Source: Onchidella celtica (taxonomy: Eukaryota; Mollusca; Gastropoda; Systellommatophora; Onchidiidae). Taken from it: a DNA stretch of 64,000 nt. Position numbers and translations under genes: made by a program. The first letter of the stretch is position 1, and every line of letters starts with the position of its first letter. The notes under the pieces were generated by a model that made no database searches, was not told where the DNA came from, and was given only the letters and a program-made list of their open reading frames with translations. The DNA lies in contig OZ007571.1 of the NCBI GenBank assembly GCA_963931925.1, positions 39,507,550 to 39,571,549 of the forward strand, in the 5' to 3' direction. Below are positions 1 to 10,735 of the stretch, piece by piece.

Positions 1-3000
1 TTCTGTTTCTATTCCACCTGAAAACGGACAAATTGACAAAAATCCTTCATATTTTAATAGGATATGATGTCGACTGATTCAATACAAATAAGATTTCTGC
101 CATCAATAGCCTAAGCCAGGGTGGGTCAGGTTGTTCATGTCTAAATGAAATTACTGATTTTTAAGAAAAGTAAGTTAAAAGAACAATGGAAATTTTAAAA
201 GTATGTAACTGAAGATAATCAAATGACAATTTCCCTAAAATGGGCTGAGTGGTCCTTCATTCTCCATAACCATTGATAAGAAGTATACATAAATGCTAAC
301 AAAAAAATTATCTGGCCTCCCAATAAAATTACCAATGAAAGTCTGCACACTTTTTCTGCCTGGCCACAAGTACCAATTTGAAGTCTACCTTTAACCTAGT
401 GTACTGCTTGAGATTTGTCATTAAATCTTGTTTAATGACCAATACCAAAGATACTAGACTGATAAGATCAGACACTCTGTTCTTCTGGCCTCTTAAAATG
501 CCATTTATATACAGTCCCGGGCACCGCCCACTCGCGGCACGCAGAGCCAGCGTTTTGTACAATGGATTTGCATAGAAAATAAGACACAACACCGATCGGT
601 TTCCCTTCCAGAGGCCATTTGACTATCAAAATATTTTTAAAATATGTAGTATCTAATTAGTAATGAACTTTTCAATAAAGCAAAGCAAAAAGAGGGCGGG
701 TGAAGGAAGGAAAAAGTCAGAAACAGATTTTTCATGAGATGGCTTAGACATAGCTCTAGTAAAGTGCGTGCGCCTTCTCTCGCGACAAGCTATTTTCAGC
801 CTACCGCCAGTGCTTGGAACTCAACTGCTAGATTTTGTACTGCTATGCATCTCTGATGCACGGAAGAAGAACAAGAAGAAGGAAAATCCAAGGTTAGTCT
901 GTTATTATTAAAGGAAAGTTCTTTTGAGCTAAAAAGGTTTTCAAAGCCCTTCGGTTCCCTTTATTGTTTGCTTTCTTACTTGTATTTGCCTCTGGGAGAC
1001 AGGGCGCGCAAGTTACTTCATAAACGGAAAATCCAGCCTCAATCCCATGTTACTCTAAAAATAAACTACACTGACATTGCTTAACAAGATGTCCTGGGGG
1101 ACATAATAAATAAACTACAGTTGATATTGCTGAACATGATGTCCGAGGGACATAATAAATAACATCACACTATATCATGTTAAGGATAGGCAAACTATAA
1201 TTTTTTTCCAAAGGAGGGAGAGGGATTTTTTGTGTGTAGGACTACGTGTATTAGGGTGTGTGAAGGGTTACTGTTTAAAATTCATTTAAAGTGATGATAT
1301 ATGAAACATTTTAAAAGAGAATGCTCCGTTTCATTACAACCAAGACGGGCAATAACACTCTACCAGATCCATCTAGATGAAAATTGAAAATCAACATAAA
1401 GTCATCAAACCCAAAGAGAGACTATACATGTAGTGCTGGATCCAGACCTCCTGTCTACATGAGGGTAAAAATGCTGACTCTCGTGTATAATGTGACCCCT
1501 GACTTTGTAAGACCTGGGTAGGTGTATGTAAAACAGTTTTGACAGAGCTGAAGAAAACCTAAAGATGATTTTCACATTAATTCTCAAGCAGTCTGGCTGC
1601 CTAATCTAGTATTTCAATGTCATAATCAGAAAGTTGCATTAATGGGTGCCTGACACCTATTACAGACAAGTCTCCCCCCCACCCCCCCCTCCTTCTTCAC
1701 CCTCGCCTCATGTAGCACTGAGCCTAAACTAACACAATAGTCATCGCCCATCTGTGGTGACCGAGTGAGCATGGTTTTTGACACATTCATGGACTTGCTG
1801 GCGCCGACTGTCTTTGCTCCGTGAAAACGATTGAATCTCTATTGCGTAGTTTAAGAAAAAAAAAAATTCAAAAATTGTGGCCATGTGGTATGGTACTTCC
1901 ACATGGGTAACCCGTTTGCCCTTTCTCACTATTGTAACCTCCACTCTCAATGCCCGACGCGAGTAAAATCAGTGGTCCTGTGCATTTTACGACATCTGAG
2001 GCATCATTTACTATTACACTGCAATATCGATCCATCTGATGAGCAACACATGGCAATATATTTGAGCTCGCATGAGTGCTAGGAATTGGTGATGGCTGAT
2101 GCCAGCAGAATAAAATTTGTAAAATCGTACACTCATGGACAAAGTGACCGCATCCGGTCATACGCATGGCGCCACAGGCACATTCTGGGTAGCTGATAAA
2201 AACGGTGTAAGCATGGCGAGGCAGACACAGAACAATGGCAGTGAAACAGCGATTACAAAAGATGACGGCGTGCATTTGACCATGAAATGGATTAGGAAAG
2301 TCATGCTAAGCATTTTTTTTCCTCTCTCGGTCTTGAAAATGAGATTGCACAAAGAGTAAAAACGGATTCCAAGATGTCATGCTAGGCGTTTTTTTCCCTT
2401 GGAAATGAGGCATTGGGTAAAAGAAAAACATTGCACAAAAAGAAGATCACACAAAGCGACTTCATGTTATGTGGAGTCGACTGTAGATCTATCTTCAGTA
2501 TGATGGTAAATTAATAAAACGATTGTGACACTTACCATATTTAAAAAGGAAAAAAATAGCCAGAGGCTTCCTACAATGAATTACTTTGTAATTACAAAGT
2601 GAGCAACTTCCAGCAAAGGTCTAGGGTGAGAGCTGAACAGTGAACAAAACTCGGCATTTTCTCTATTCGGCTTTGCAGAAAATGCTGTTGTTTACATCTC
2701 TCATGCTTACGCCACTAGGTGGCGCTACAAACCCTGTGCATGCGAAAACTCAGAGCTGTTTCATCTGATCAGTCTAGTGTCTTTGCTAATACTAAGAGAA
2801 GTACTTATACTCTTCTCCAAATGAGAATAAAGTTCTCACTGATGCAAAACTTTTTAGAGTTCACAAAATATGCATTTCTTTCCTGCAGTATCTTATATGT
2901 CAGCATCGTTTTCAGCAACAACAACAATAATATGAATGTTGGGCACTATCATTCAAAGCATATACTGTATCATATGACACACAAACAAAAATAAATCAGG

Positions 3001-3237
3001 ATTAATCTCTATCTGTTTGTACTAGTTATCATCAAGCACTCCAACATTTTTCACATTTTACAATATTGGGAGCAAATGTCAAAAACTGAACACTGGATCG
3101 ATGACACATAAATAATCTCCGTTCTTTTAAGAATGAGTCATGTGCTAAAGTACTTTGCTTAATCTCCAAAGGAAAATGGGAGAAATACAAGACAATGTGG
3201 ACAAGGAGCTTTTGTGGACACTGTCCTCCTAACTTAC
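1..3237. other. Non-coding flank downstream of the HMBOX1-like gene
   Basis: I recognise no conserved protein here. The HMBOX1-like gene runs into this stretch on the minus strand and still lacks its last exon. One weak candidate is minus-strand 1405..1547: it follows a TTTCTTCAG acceptor in the required phase and stays open for 47 codons including the stop, but shows no clear family similarity. Open frames at 1868-2359 on both strands match nothing I know. There is a C-rich tract near 1674-1692. Confidence 0.4.
2712..2727 (+). promoter_or_regulatory. Candidate CTCF-type binding site
   Basis: The sequence CCACTAGGTGGCGCTA agrees at all 16 positions with the degenerate CTCF core consensus CCASYAGRKGGCRSYR. 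By my estimate such a match should occur by chance in well under 5% of windows this size. CTCF and its core motif are conserved across bilaterians. The site lies in non-coding DNA downstream of the HMBOX1-like exons. Binding is inferred only from the motif. Confidence 0.4.
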
Positions 3238-3336
3238 CTTTCTTTGCTATCCTTTTAATTTCTTTGCGTCGATTGCTGAACCAGTTTGTGACATTGATGT
3301 GGGTCATCTTTTCTTTTTCTGCCAAGTCTCTCTCAA
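3238..3336 (-). CDS. HMBOX1: HMBOX1-like exon 7, homeodomain recognition helix
   Basis: 99 nt; acceptor CTCTTTAG and donor AAAG|GTAAGT. Encodes LERDLAEKEK and then VTNWFSNRRKEIKRIAKK, the third homeodomain helix with the invariant W, F, N and R residues. It leaves in phase 1, so at least one more coding exon must follow. Confidence 0.9.
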
Positions 3337-6300
3337 CTAAAGAGATGTGGGAAGCAGAAATGGAATATGTACATGATGCTATTTTTATGATTTGTTGCAC
3401 TAGTTTGAATGAACGCCATTGTTCTGATGCAAATACTCTTTTCCAATGATCAGCATGGAAATACCACTTTAAAATTTTGCCATTATCAGAATGCAACTGG
3501 AAAGTTCCCACTCGATATTTGCAAAGGAATCTTGATTGAAAAACAAGGCCCTAGGTTACTGAGTAACCATTTATGTGGTTTCCTCAAAGAAATCTGGTGT
3601 ATTTCTCACAGCTGAGAACAATTTATGACAATAACAAATGTGTGTATCCGAAAAAGTAATAATATACACTAATACATAGATGCCATGGTGTGTGACAATG
3701 TTTATAATCACTTATTCTGATGGATTTTTTTATGTAGCCTTCATAACCAAACCTCACCCCTGAAACATTATTTGAGCTACCCAGAGATCAATATTAACGT
3801 AGCGAGAAACAGGTAGCCCAAATAATGTTTCAGGGCTGAGGTTTGATTATGAAGGCTACATGTAGCCCAAAAAACACTCCCTTTTATATTGAGTGACCTT
3901 ATAGTTTAATTATTAACGCTCACCCTGCGCGCTACCTGTAAAGCCCGCTGCCTGGCCAGTGACCTTACTCACGAAGAATCTTATCTGGGGCCACTGACCC
4001 GTGCCGCTAGACGATGACCACATACGCTGTCCACGTGGTTCGGTTTTTATTGATCGGTATGAAAACATTCACTGCTATGCCTTATCACGCTTGATAATGA
4101 ATTAATCAGCAAAACCTTAGTCTTTCAGTCTCTAACCAATGATCTGACTTATGATTCCAAACTGACAGCTGTAGTTTTCGTGAGAATGAAGCATGATAAC
4201 TAGCCACGCCCTCCCAAGCCCTGCCCTACACAAATGGTTTCATCCTGATTGACACATACTAATAAACCAATGTGGGCATTTGGGGCAAAGATTATTTCAG
4301 AGCTTGTTTCTGATTGGTTCTTAGATACAGACAACTCCAGATGGTGGTCAGCTTGTGAGAAAATGAGATAATATTGCAAATTTGTTGAGCAACAGTTCGC
4401 ATGTCGATGTTACATCTTTTGAAAGTGTGGGAAGAGCCTTTGAAAGCTTAGTCTTTGTGATTCCGACCAGTGGTTCTACTGGTGAACATGTCCATGTCCC
4501 AATGCCTTTGATTTAGAAGAGATACAGTGAACAACAACACGGTGGTTACGTCTCAAAAAGGTCAGTGACCTGTCGCGTAAAATTACGGCTTGCGCGTGGC
4601 GCGGTCAACTTGACTGTGCCGACTTTCGCCGCCCATGCGGTGTGAGCGCTTGCAAAACATGGGTGGCAAGCCCAGGGCGAGGGTTAAGGCTATATGTAGC
4701 CTATATAAGGTCACCCTTTTTTTTTTTATTACTGACACTGACTCACTATCAGGATTGTTATTTCTTCAAAACTTCCTGCAAATGATGTGATTTCAGGTGT
4801 GTTTAAAAAAAAAAAAAAGGGAAAATGCTATTTTTAGTGTTACATCAGTGTGCCATGCATGGCAATGTATTATGAGTGCTGTCTCGTCCACTTACGATCT
4901 ATAGACATTGCTATATTGCATTCATTAGCAATATGCTCCTTCTCTTCTTGTGTAGGATACTGTCCTTTTTTGAAAAACATCTCAAGTACCTCAATATGCT
5001 TATCTCTGAAAGTAAATCTTTCTCTTCGGGGTACAAAATGGATGTCTAAACCTTCTGAGCACTCTGTGTATCAAGAAAAACATAAATTCATTTATTAGAT
5101 TAAAAAAAAGCATCCACCATACTTACTACCCAGATTATGTGAAAATAAAAGCGCAATGTAAATCTGAAATCAAGTGCTCAGGAGAATTCTAAAAGATTGA
5201 ATCGTTTGTTTCAACATCATGGTGAAAAATATGAACTATTTCATCAGGAAACTATAATGATGTAAACATTTGTGGCCTTTTTTCTTTTGTTGTCAACAAA
5301 ACCCCAAACAATCATTAACAGACACATCATGTCTCTTGTTCTCCTTTCCTTTCTACTAATTTCCAGGCTAGTCTGAAAAAACTGATATTTGTAGTCAGTA
5401 CCAATGAAAATTGAATGTTCATGCTGTAAATCTGATTATACACAAATACTGAAATAGATTCATAGTTTCCATTCACACCCTGTTTGTACAAAATAGAATC
5501 AAGAAATCTGTGATAGCCAGATGACAATACCAAAACTTACATCTACACTGGCTTATTTGACAAAAGATATTATAACACTACGTCTCTGTTCATATACTGA
5601 TATTACTCTCTGACTATAATTTCTTCTGGGTTTTTGCATGGTATAAATCTATGTTCATTCTTTCCCACCAGATGTTCAAGAATGATCCATAGCAATCCAA
5701 CTTTGGTGACTTAATGTTCATCCCTTGCATTATGCCTGACATATATTCATATAAATTAAGATTATTTTCAAATTTATAATATACATATGAGTATCCCTGC
5801 TCTTTGGCCATGACTAATGCCCCACTGTCCTTCCAGTAATAGGACAAACATTCTAACCTTTGATCTTCAGGAACTGTGAAAGGTCTTCAAAAAACCAGTC
5901 CATTGATTTTACTTGGTTGTAATACCATGTCAATATCTTGTTTCTAGCGAGTGGCTCAATCGCTTGCCAGTGTCCATTTAGAAAGTTATACAGTGCCATC
6001 TCATCCACCCCTGTAGAAGTAAACAAACATTCAATATACTAGAAATGACATTAGAAACATATTGAGTTGATATAGTGCAAATCTTTGACAATGCTTGAAA
6101 GGGCATGCCCACTAGGTGATTTGCTTTACACATAGCATGAGACCCAGTCTGTTACTGGACATTTAAAAGGTAAAGAAAAAAAAATGGACAAAGATAAATG
6201 ACAAAATATATTGACAACATCAACATATGAGACCAGCGTTTTTTTAAAAAAACATTTTAAGAATGAACTGCCAAGTATGAATATTGGACAAAGTACAGTT

Positions 6301-9300
6301 CGCTGATATGTTCCAGATTCACCAATCATTTTCAAACCTACTAGTATTGAACCCGCGAAATTCGTGGGGGGGGGGGGGGGGGGGGGGGGGGATAGCTATC
6401 ATGTAAAGACATGCTGAAACGTGGACTTCAAGATCTAGATCTAGAGCTAGCCTAGATATCTGTTAGTAGATATAGATTTAGATCTAGATCTATTATAAAA
6501 ATTGAAAATCTTCATCAACGTACCTGAACAAATGGATCATCACGAATGTTATGGATGGACTCGGCATGTTTTTGCCGCACTGTCACTGCAGCAAGAACCA
6601 CGAATGTTATGGATGGACTCGGAAGCACGGTTTCAAATTTGGGGAACCGGACGTTGAGATCACACGGTGGAGCGCAAATTCAGTGACGTCATGCCACATA
6701 AAAACTCACGCCCGGATGGTATTTATTTGGAACAAATGCAAATTTGCGTAGTTCAAAAAAATACTTACGGAGAGTGTTCAGCAATGAGTGTAGCAAGGAA
6801 TCAACTTCAGACCAAAAGAAATTTGTATGCAAAATTTGAGCTCGATTGGTGCACAGATAGCCGAGCTACGGCTTTTACAAAAAAAGCGAGTTTTTTTTTT
6901 ATAATAGATTACTGTTAGGTTAAATCTTACCGCTTGTCCTATATTTGCTCAAGAGATGAATAAACTGGACGAATTAAGCACAACGATGTTACAATTTCAA
7001 CCAGTATATTTATACAATTCATGAACCAGTTAGTGTCCCTTTCCTCTCCACATGTTCTCACTGCCAAGGAACAGTTATCCACAACAGTCTCAATTTCCTC
7101 ACAAATGTTGATAATTGCTGCAATTTGCTAATTGGGCTTGTTGTAATGGCATGCATTGCTGCAAGAAATTGCATTTAATGAAGTTTGATAACATTCAATA
7201 AATTGCACAAGATGGGAAGAAAAAAGATTTCAAAACCCTAGCACATATCAAGTTGTGACGCAGACAACAATGACATAAATGATGAATTTACCACAAACAG
7301 CTGAAACTTACCCAGCACTGCAGCTTGTTTCTGCTGGTCAAAATTGGGAAGCATCATGACAAATTTCTGTACCAACATCCTCAAAGTTTCCCCAGTAAGA
7401 CTGCCCAGAGCAGGAAAAACAGAAAAAGATGCTTTACATTTCAATAACCTCTTAACAGAATGGGAAAAAATCATTACTATACACTGTATAAGTTTCCTTT
7501 CACCTAACTACGATTTTGAAATTTCACACAAGGCATACGGTTGGCTCACAAATCCAATTGTTTAAATTTCTGGAAATGGCTTGAATGATTCAAATGATTG
7601 ATAATGCAACCATTCAAATGTCTAATATTGCTTAAAACTGGGATGTAGCATGGTCGTGGTGATATAATATTTCCCTACAAGCTAAACAGTATTTCTCTAA
7701 AAATCCAGGTTAGATGGACAGCTGTTATCATGTCTTCTGGTTGCCTTGAAAAATCTTTTGTTTCATAAAAAATAATCACAATGAGGTCATAAATAACATA
7801 TAGGACAAAGAATATAACATAACTAATGTACCTAAGAAGCAACCTGAGAAATCGATCCATTGTCATATCTCTCAGGTCTACCTTTTCATTTAACAATGGA
7901 CTTGCTGTTGAGCTCCTGTTCATACTCTGTGAAGGTCCTTCACCATTGTTCAATTTCACCCTTATCTTCTCTTGTTTGACAACATCTGGTGGACCACAGT
8001 AACATATAGATCAATTGTGGGTTAAAAATGAACCTGACAAAGATTCTAGTTCTATTCTTTCATTTAAACCTGACTGAAGACATGTAGTGCATCAAAGTCT
8101 GCTAGAATAACTGGATTTCTGCAAATAATGTTGAAGAAACAATCATGGAATAATCATTATGAAATGGCTTCCAGACTTAAGAATGAAGAAAATTAGGTAC
8201 CTATGTAACATAATAGGGAAAATGAGATTACTTTCAAAATTTCCATTGTGACAAAAAGAGACCACCAGTAAAGTAGTATCCTGTTGGATCCGACATGATA
8301 AACTGTACATTTAACAGGTGATGGGTGAAGAATACAACAGTATCTAAATGAAAACCTCACATGATATAATTTTAATTACTCTGCTGTCCAAAGTCAAAAT
8401 TTAATGGCTCAAAGTAATTTTTCAATAATACAAAGTCAACACTAGTCACTGGGTGTGGTCTTCCTTGTGATAAAGTCATCATGCAAAGTCCATCACAATT
8501 TTTTATAAAACGAAATCAGAGCATATTATATAATTAATAATATTGCTAAACTAAAGGTACACACTAAACATCAGTATTCTTAAAATGGGCATGTAAGCCA
8601 TTTGACCTTTTACCTGGACTATTTGGGAATGTTCGATTCGATTTTCCTGTCACAGACATGGATGCTTGAGCCACAGCTCTCAATGTATCTGAAAATTTTC
8701 CTGCAGCAGGAGCATTCATGGACAATGAAGTAGTGCCCTGGGACAGGGGACTATTTGAGTGGACAGCATGACTGTCCCTAAAACTTGTGACTGAGGAGGT
8801 GCACATAATGCTTGTCTGGCCTTCTGAAATAGCAGCAACACCTTGTTGTCTACCACAGTCTTGAGATTCATTCTGAAAATTATAAACAGCCAAGGTTTTT
8901 CTCAAAGCTTAGAAGTTTACTGAATTTGATGACTTGTACATTTTAGGACGCCAGTCAGAGTCTTTCCTGCAACAGCATTATGTTATACTCAGGAGAAAAC
9001 ATATATAATATTCTTGTCATATGCTCCTCTGCCTTACATCAGATTTGATTACCTTTCTCTAATCTTTCTGATACATGTATTTTGAAACATTCATTAAAAA
9101 AAAACAAACAACCTTTTCAGCTATAATAACATACATCCTCATGGAATATCATATTTCATGACAAAGGATGCAATTTCAATCCTTGTTCTTACAAAGTTCA
9201 CAGCATTAATATTAAGAGCTTGGTACATAAATGACAATAGCTGTACCCTCAAAATTGGATGATTTCTTGGAATTGAGTACAGAGTTCCCAGTTCAACATC

Positions 9301-9417
9301 AATTCTGTCAAGAGTTTGAAATGCCTCTACAATCTGCTGGCTTGTAACACCGCTGTTCCATAGTCTTCGAATCAACTCTACTTGTTCTACAGTAAATGAT
9401 GCACTGGATGTTTGCAT
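3238..9417 (-). CDS. HMBOX1: HMBOX1-like homeobox transcription factor, 3' end missing
   Basis: Seven minus-strand exons, read from high to low coordinate: 9417..9193, 8872..8614, 7985..7832, 7400..7312, 6010..5858, 5063..4896, 3336..3238. All have GT/AG borders and their phases join without a break, giving about 382 residues; the human HMBOX1 protein is about 420. The N-terminus (FTVEQVELIRRL, then TLDRID) matches the HNF1-type N-terminal segment of HMBOX1. A serine-rich linker follows, then a POU-specific-like helical region (KQAAVLG to KILTWYYNQ), then an atypical homeodomain starting RRERFTFRDKHIEVLEMFF and ending VTNWFSNRRKEIKR. Family members bind DNA in the nucleus, including double-stranded telomeric TTAGGG repeats in mammals. 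The final exon, encoding the tail after the homeodomain, was not found. The linker and C-terminus are divergent, so this could be a lineage-specific paralogue. The start Met at 9415-9417 lies just after a good acceptor at 9439, so an upstream 5' UTR exon is likely. Confidence 0.8.
3734..3859. repeat. Foldback hairpin with 47-bp arms
   Basis: Arms 3734..3780 and 3813..3859 are inverted copies of each other with about three mismatches, separated by a 32-bp loop; both arms begin GTAGCC. It lies in the intron between HMBOX1-like exons 7 and 6. A foldback MITE is the simplest explanation. Confidence 0.8.
3893..4714. repeat. Possible MITE-like repeat with degenerate inverted ends
   Basis: The left end reads GTGACCTTATAG, and the right end read on the other strand is GTGACCTTATAT. 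Weaker inverted similarity continues inward (AACGCTCACCCTGCGC against AACCCTCGCCCTGGGC). The interior is GC-rich at both ends and AT-rich in the middle, with no coding frame. No target duplication was found, so the element type is uncertain. Confidence 0.4.
4896..5063 (-). CDS. HMBOX1: HMBOX1-like exon 6, first half of homeodomain
   Basis: 168 nt; acceptor ATACACAG and donor GATC|GTAAGT. Encodes RRERFTFRDKHIEVLEMFF and YPTQEEKEHIANECN, which are homeodomain helices 1 and 2 and align well with the family pattern RFTWRKECLAVMESYF. Confidence 0.88.
5858..6010 (-). CDS. HMBOX1: HMBOX1-like exon 5, end of POU-specific-like fold
   Basis: 153 nt after a TTCTACAG acceptor. Encodes VDEMALYNFLNG and LARNKILTWYYNQ, aligning with the family's second and third recognition helices. 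Ends AAA G|GTTAGA in phase 1. Confidence 0.8.
6366..6391 (+). repeat. Run of 26 consecutive G
   Basis: An uninterrupted G homopolymer in an HMBOX1-like intron. Such a run can form G-quadruplex structure, and its assembled length is error-prone. Shorter G-runs occur near 21588, 22500, 42949 and 53327. Confidence 0.9.
6429..6496. repeat. AGATCT/CTAG-rich palindromic tract
   Basis: Repeated overlapping copies of AGATCTAG and variants such as TAGATATAG. The same octamer forms a cleaner array near 15862-15888 and recurs near 16379-16394, so it appears to be a dispersed simple-sequence motif of this genome. Confidence 0.6.
6541..6622 (+). repeat. 24-bp direct repeat, 58 bp apart
   Basis: CACGAATGTTATGGATGGAC plus TCGG occurs identically at 6541..6564 and 6599..6622. 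Nothing else in the intron explains it; a short tandem duplication of 58 bp with partial decay is likely. Confidence 0.85.
7312..7400 (-). CDS. HMBOX1: HMBOX1-like exon 4, start of POU-specific-like fold
   Basis: 89 nt, entering in phase 2 and leaving in phase 1 at CTG G|GTAAG. Encodes LTGETLRMLVQKF and FDQQKQAAVL. The last segment corresponds to the family's ISQAVVAQVTG-type helix. Confidence 0.8.
7832..7985 (-). CDS. HMBOX1: HMBOX1-like exon 3, with two possible donors
   Basis: Acceptor CCACCAG, phase 1 start giving an Asp codon across the junction; encodes VVKQEKIRVKLNN and LRDMTMDRFL. Two in-phase donors lie 12 nt apart: CTTAG|GTACAT (used here) and CTCAG|GTTGCT. Either would join correctly to exon 4, adding or removing four residues. 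Confidence 0.75.
8614..8872 (-). CDS. HMBOX1: HMBOX1-like exon 2, serine-rich linker
   Basis: Starts in phase 0 after TTTTCAG and ends CCA G|GTAAAA in phase 1. It encodes a Ser/Thr/Gln-rich, low-conservation linker of about 86 residues, as expected between the two DNA-binding regions of this family. Confidence 0.75.
9193..9417 (-). CDS. HMBOX1: HMBOX1-like exon 1 (first coding exon)
   Basis: Contains 75 codons and ends in phase 0 at a TTT|GTAAGA donor. It carries the HNF1-N-like motif FTVEQVELIRRLWNSGVTS followed by LDRID. A pyrimidine-rich acceptor (CTCTAACAG) ends at 9440, so the exon probably begins at 9439 with a short 5' UTR. Confidence 0.75.
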
Positions 9418-9432
9418 TATGAAGGTGCACAC

Positions 9433-9977
9433 TGCTACACTGTTAGAGGACAGAGGAAAAAAATCATTTACATTATGCTTGAAATGTTAAACACAATAAT
9501 TTAGAGTAAAAAAAAAATCATTATTTTAAAACTTCTTTTAATCACATCATGGACTACTACAAACGTATCAAAAGAAAAAAAACAACAACTGATTTTAAAA
9601 AACAGTACTGTACTGTCACAATGTGCTGGAGGTTGGCCTGTCCAGAATCTGAAAAGTTCAAGATAACTACATAATGACAATGTCTGGAAGGAACTGCAAG
9701 TACCGACAAGCTGCTACACAAGTACCAAAAGGGAAATAATGTGTAACTTCACCATTTGAAACATACACATTTTCATAACTAAGCATGGGAAATAATTTCT
9801 AGACTGATGTGGAAATATCCAGGGGGACTTGGGTGTTGGTGGGCAGTGGCATAGTCAAGAACTAAGATTAATTTATTCTTTTACCAGACCAGTTAGAATA
9901 ACTGCAACTCCTGTTTGAATTTTGGGAGCATTTGTGGTTACACGGAACCTGTCTAGGATTTCCTCGTTGGATGCACT
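9433..9977. other. Upstream flank of the HMBOX1-like gene
   Basis: Apart from the acceptor near 9440 that would receive a 5' UTR exon, I see no gene. The stretch is AT-rich with A-runs and ends at the ATT-repeat tail of the adjacent LINE. Confidence 0.5.
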
Positions 9978-10148
9978 AAATTAATAATAATAATAATAAT
10001 AATAATATATTGCATTTATATAGCGCCCAACCCCGTCGATGACAAGCTCTGGGCGCTTTAACAAACTCTTACACACACACACACACACACGCATACACAA
10101 AAGAAATTCAAAAATATTTACTATTGTTGCTGCCGAAAAACACCTAGC

Positions 10149-10735
10149 CTAGTTTGTCTGAAAGAAATAGGTCTTCAGATGGCGTTTGAAAGAACCAATG
10201 TCATTAATTTCCCTGGTTGTCTTTGGAAGAGTGTTCCAGATGGTAGGGCCAAGAAATGAAAAGGACTTTTCTCCTACAGTGGACAGATTCATTTTAGGTA
10301 CTTTCAATTTTGTAGTGTCAGATGATGATCTTAGTTGACGAGATGGAACATAGTAATCAGTTAAATCAACTAGGTACGATGGAGCAGTATTATTGACACA
10401 TTTGTGACAAATGAATGACAATTTGGACATTATTATTTTCTCGACTGGCAGCCAGTGCAAACTCTGCAGAAGTGGCAGTGCTGAATCTCTTTTCTTTTTC
10501 TTCAAAACAAGTCTCGCTGCATTGTTTTGAGCAATTTGGAGTTTTCTAATATTTTTTTGGTGAAATTCCAGCCAAAAGGGAGTTGCAATAGTCAAGCTTT
10601 GAAAGTACAAAAGAATTTACTAAAACAGCCGCAGTTTCAGTTGAAATAAGATGTCTGATTTTACCAATTTTCCAGATTTCTATGTATAGAATACGAATGA
10701 GGTGACTAACCTGAGATGACATAGAAAGATTTGAA
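10149..10735 (-). pseudogene. Frameshifted C-terminal part of the LINE ORF2
   Basis: The continuation of the LINE protein lies in two further frames. The first runs from about 10735 to 10550 (SNLSMSSQVSHLIR, SKLDYCNSLLAG). The second runs from about 10610 to 10149 (LQSLHWLPVEK, APSYLVDL, SFKRHLKTYFF), the usual CR1/L2 C-terminus. The two shifts fall at A-runs near 10755-10775 and 10552-10560. They may be real inactivating mutations or homopolymer errors in the assembly. Confidence 0.85.

Noticed and set aside
1405-1547. Last exon of the HMBOX1-like gene
   Set aside because: Acceptor and phase fit, but the 46 residues show no resemblance to the acidic tail of the family, and other short frames would fit as well.
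1868-2359. Overlapping open frames on both strands
   Set aside because: Moderate length only, no recognisable domain, no supporting splice pattern.
5614-5847. Extra HMBOX1-like exon
   Set aside because: The frame lies directly after the exon 5 donor, does not match the family, and exons 5 and 6 already join in phase.
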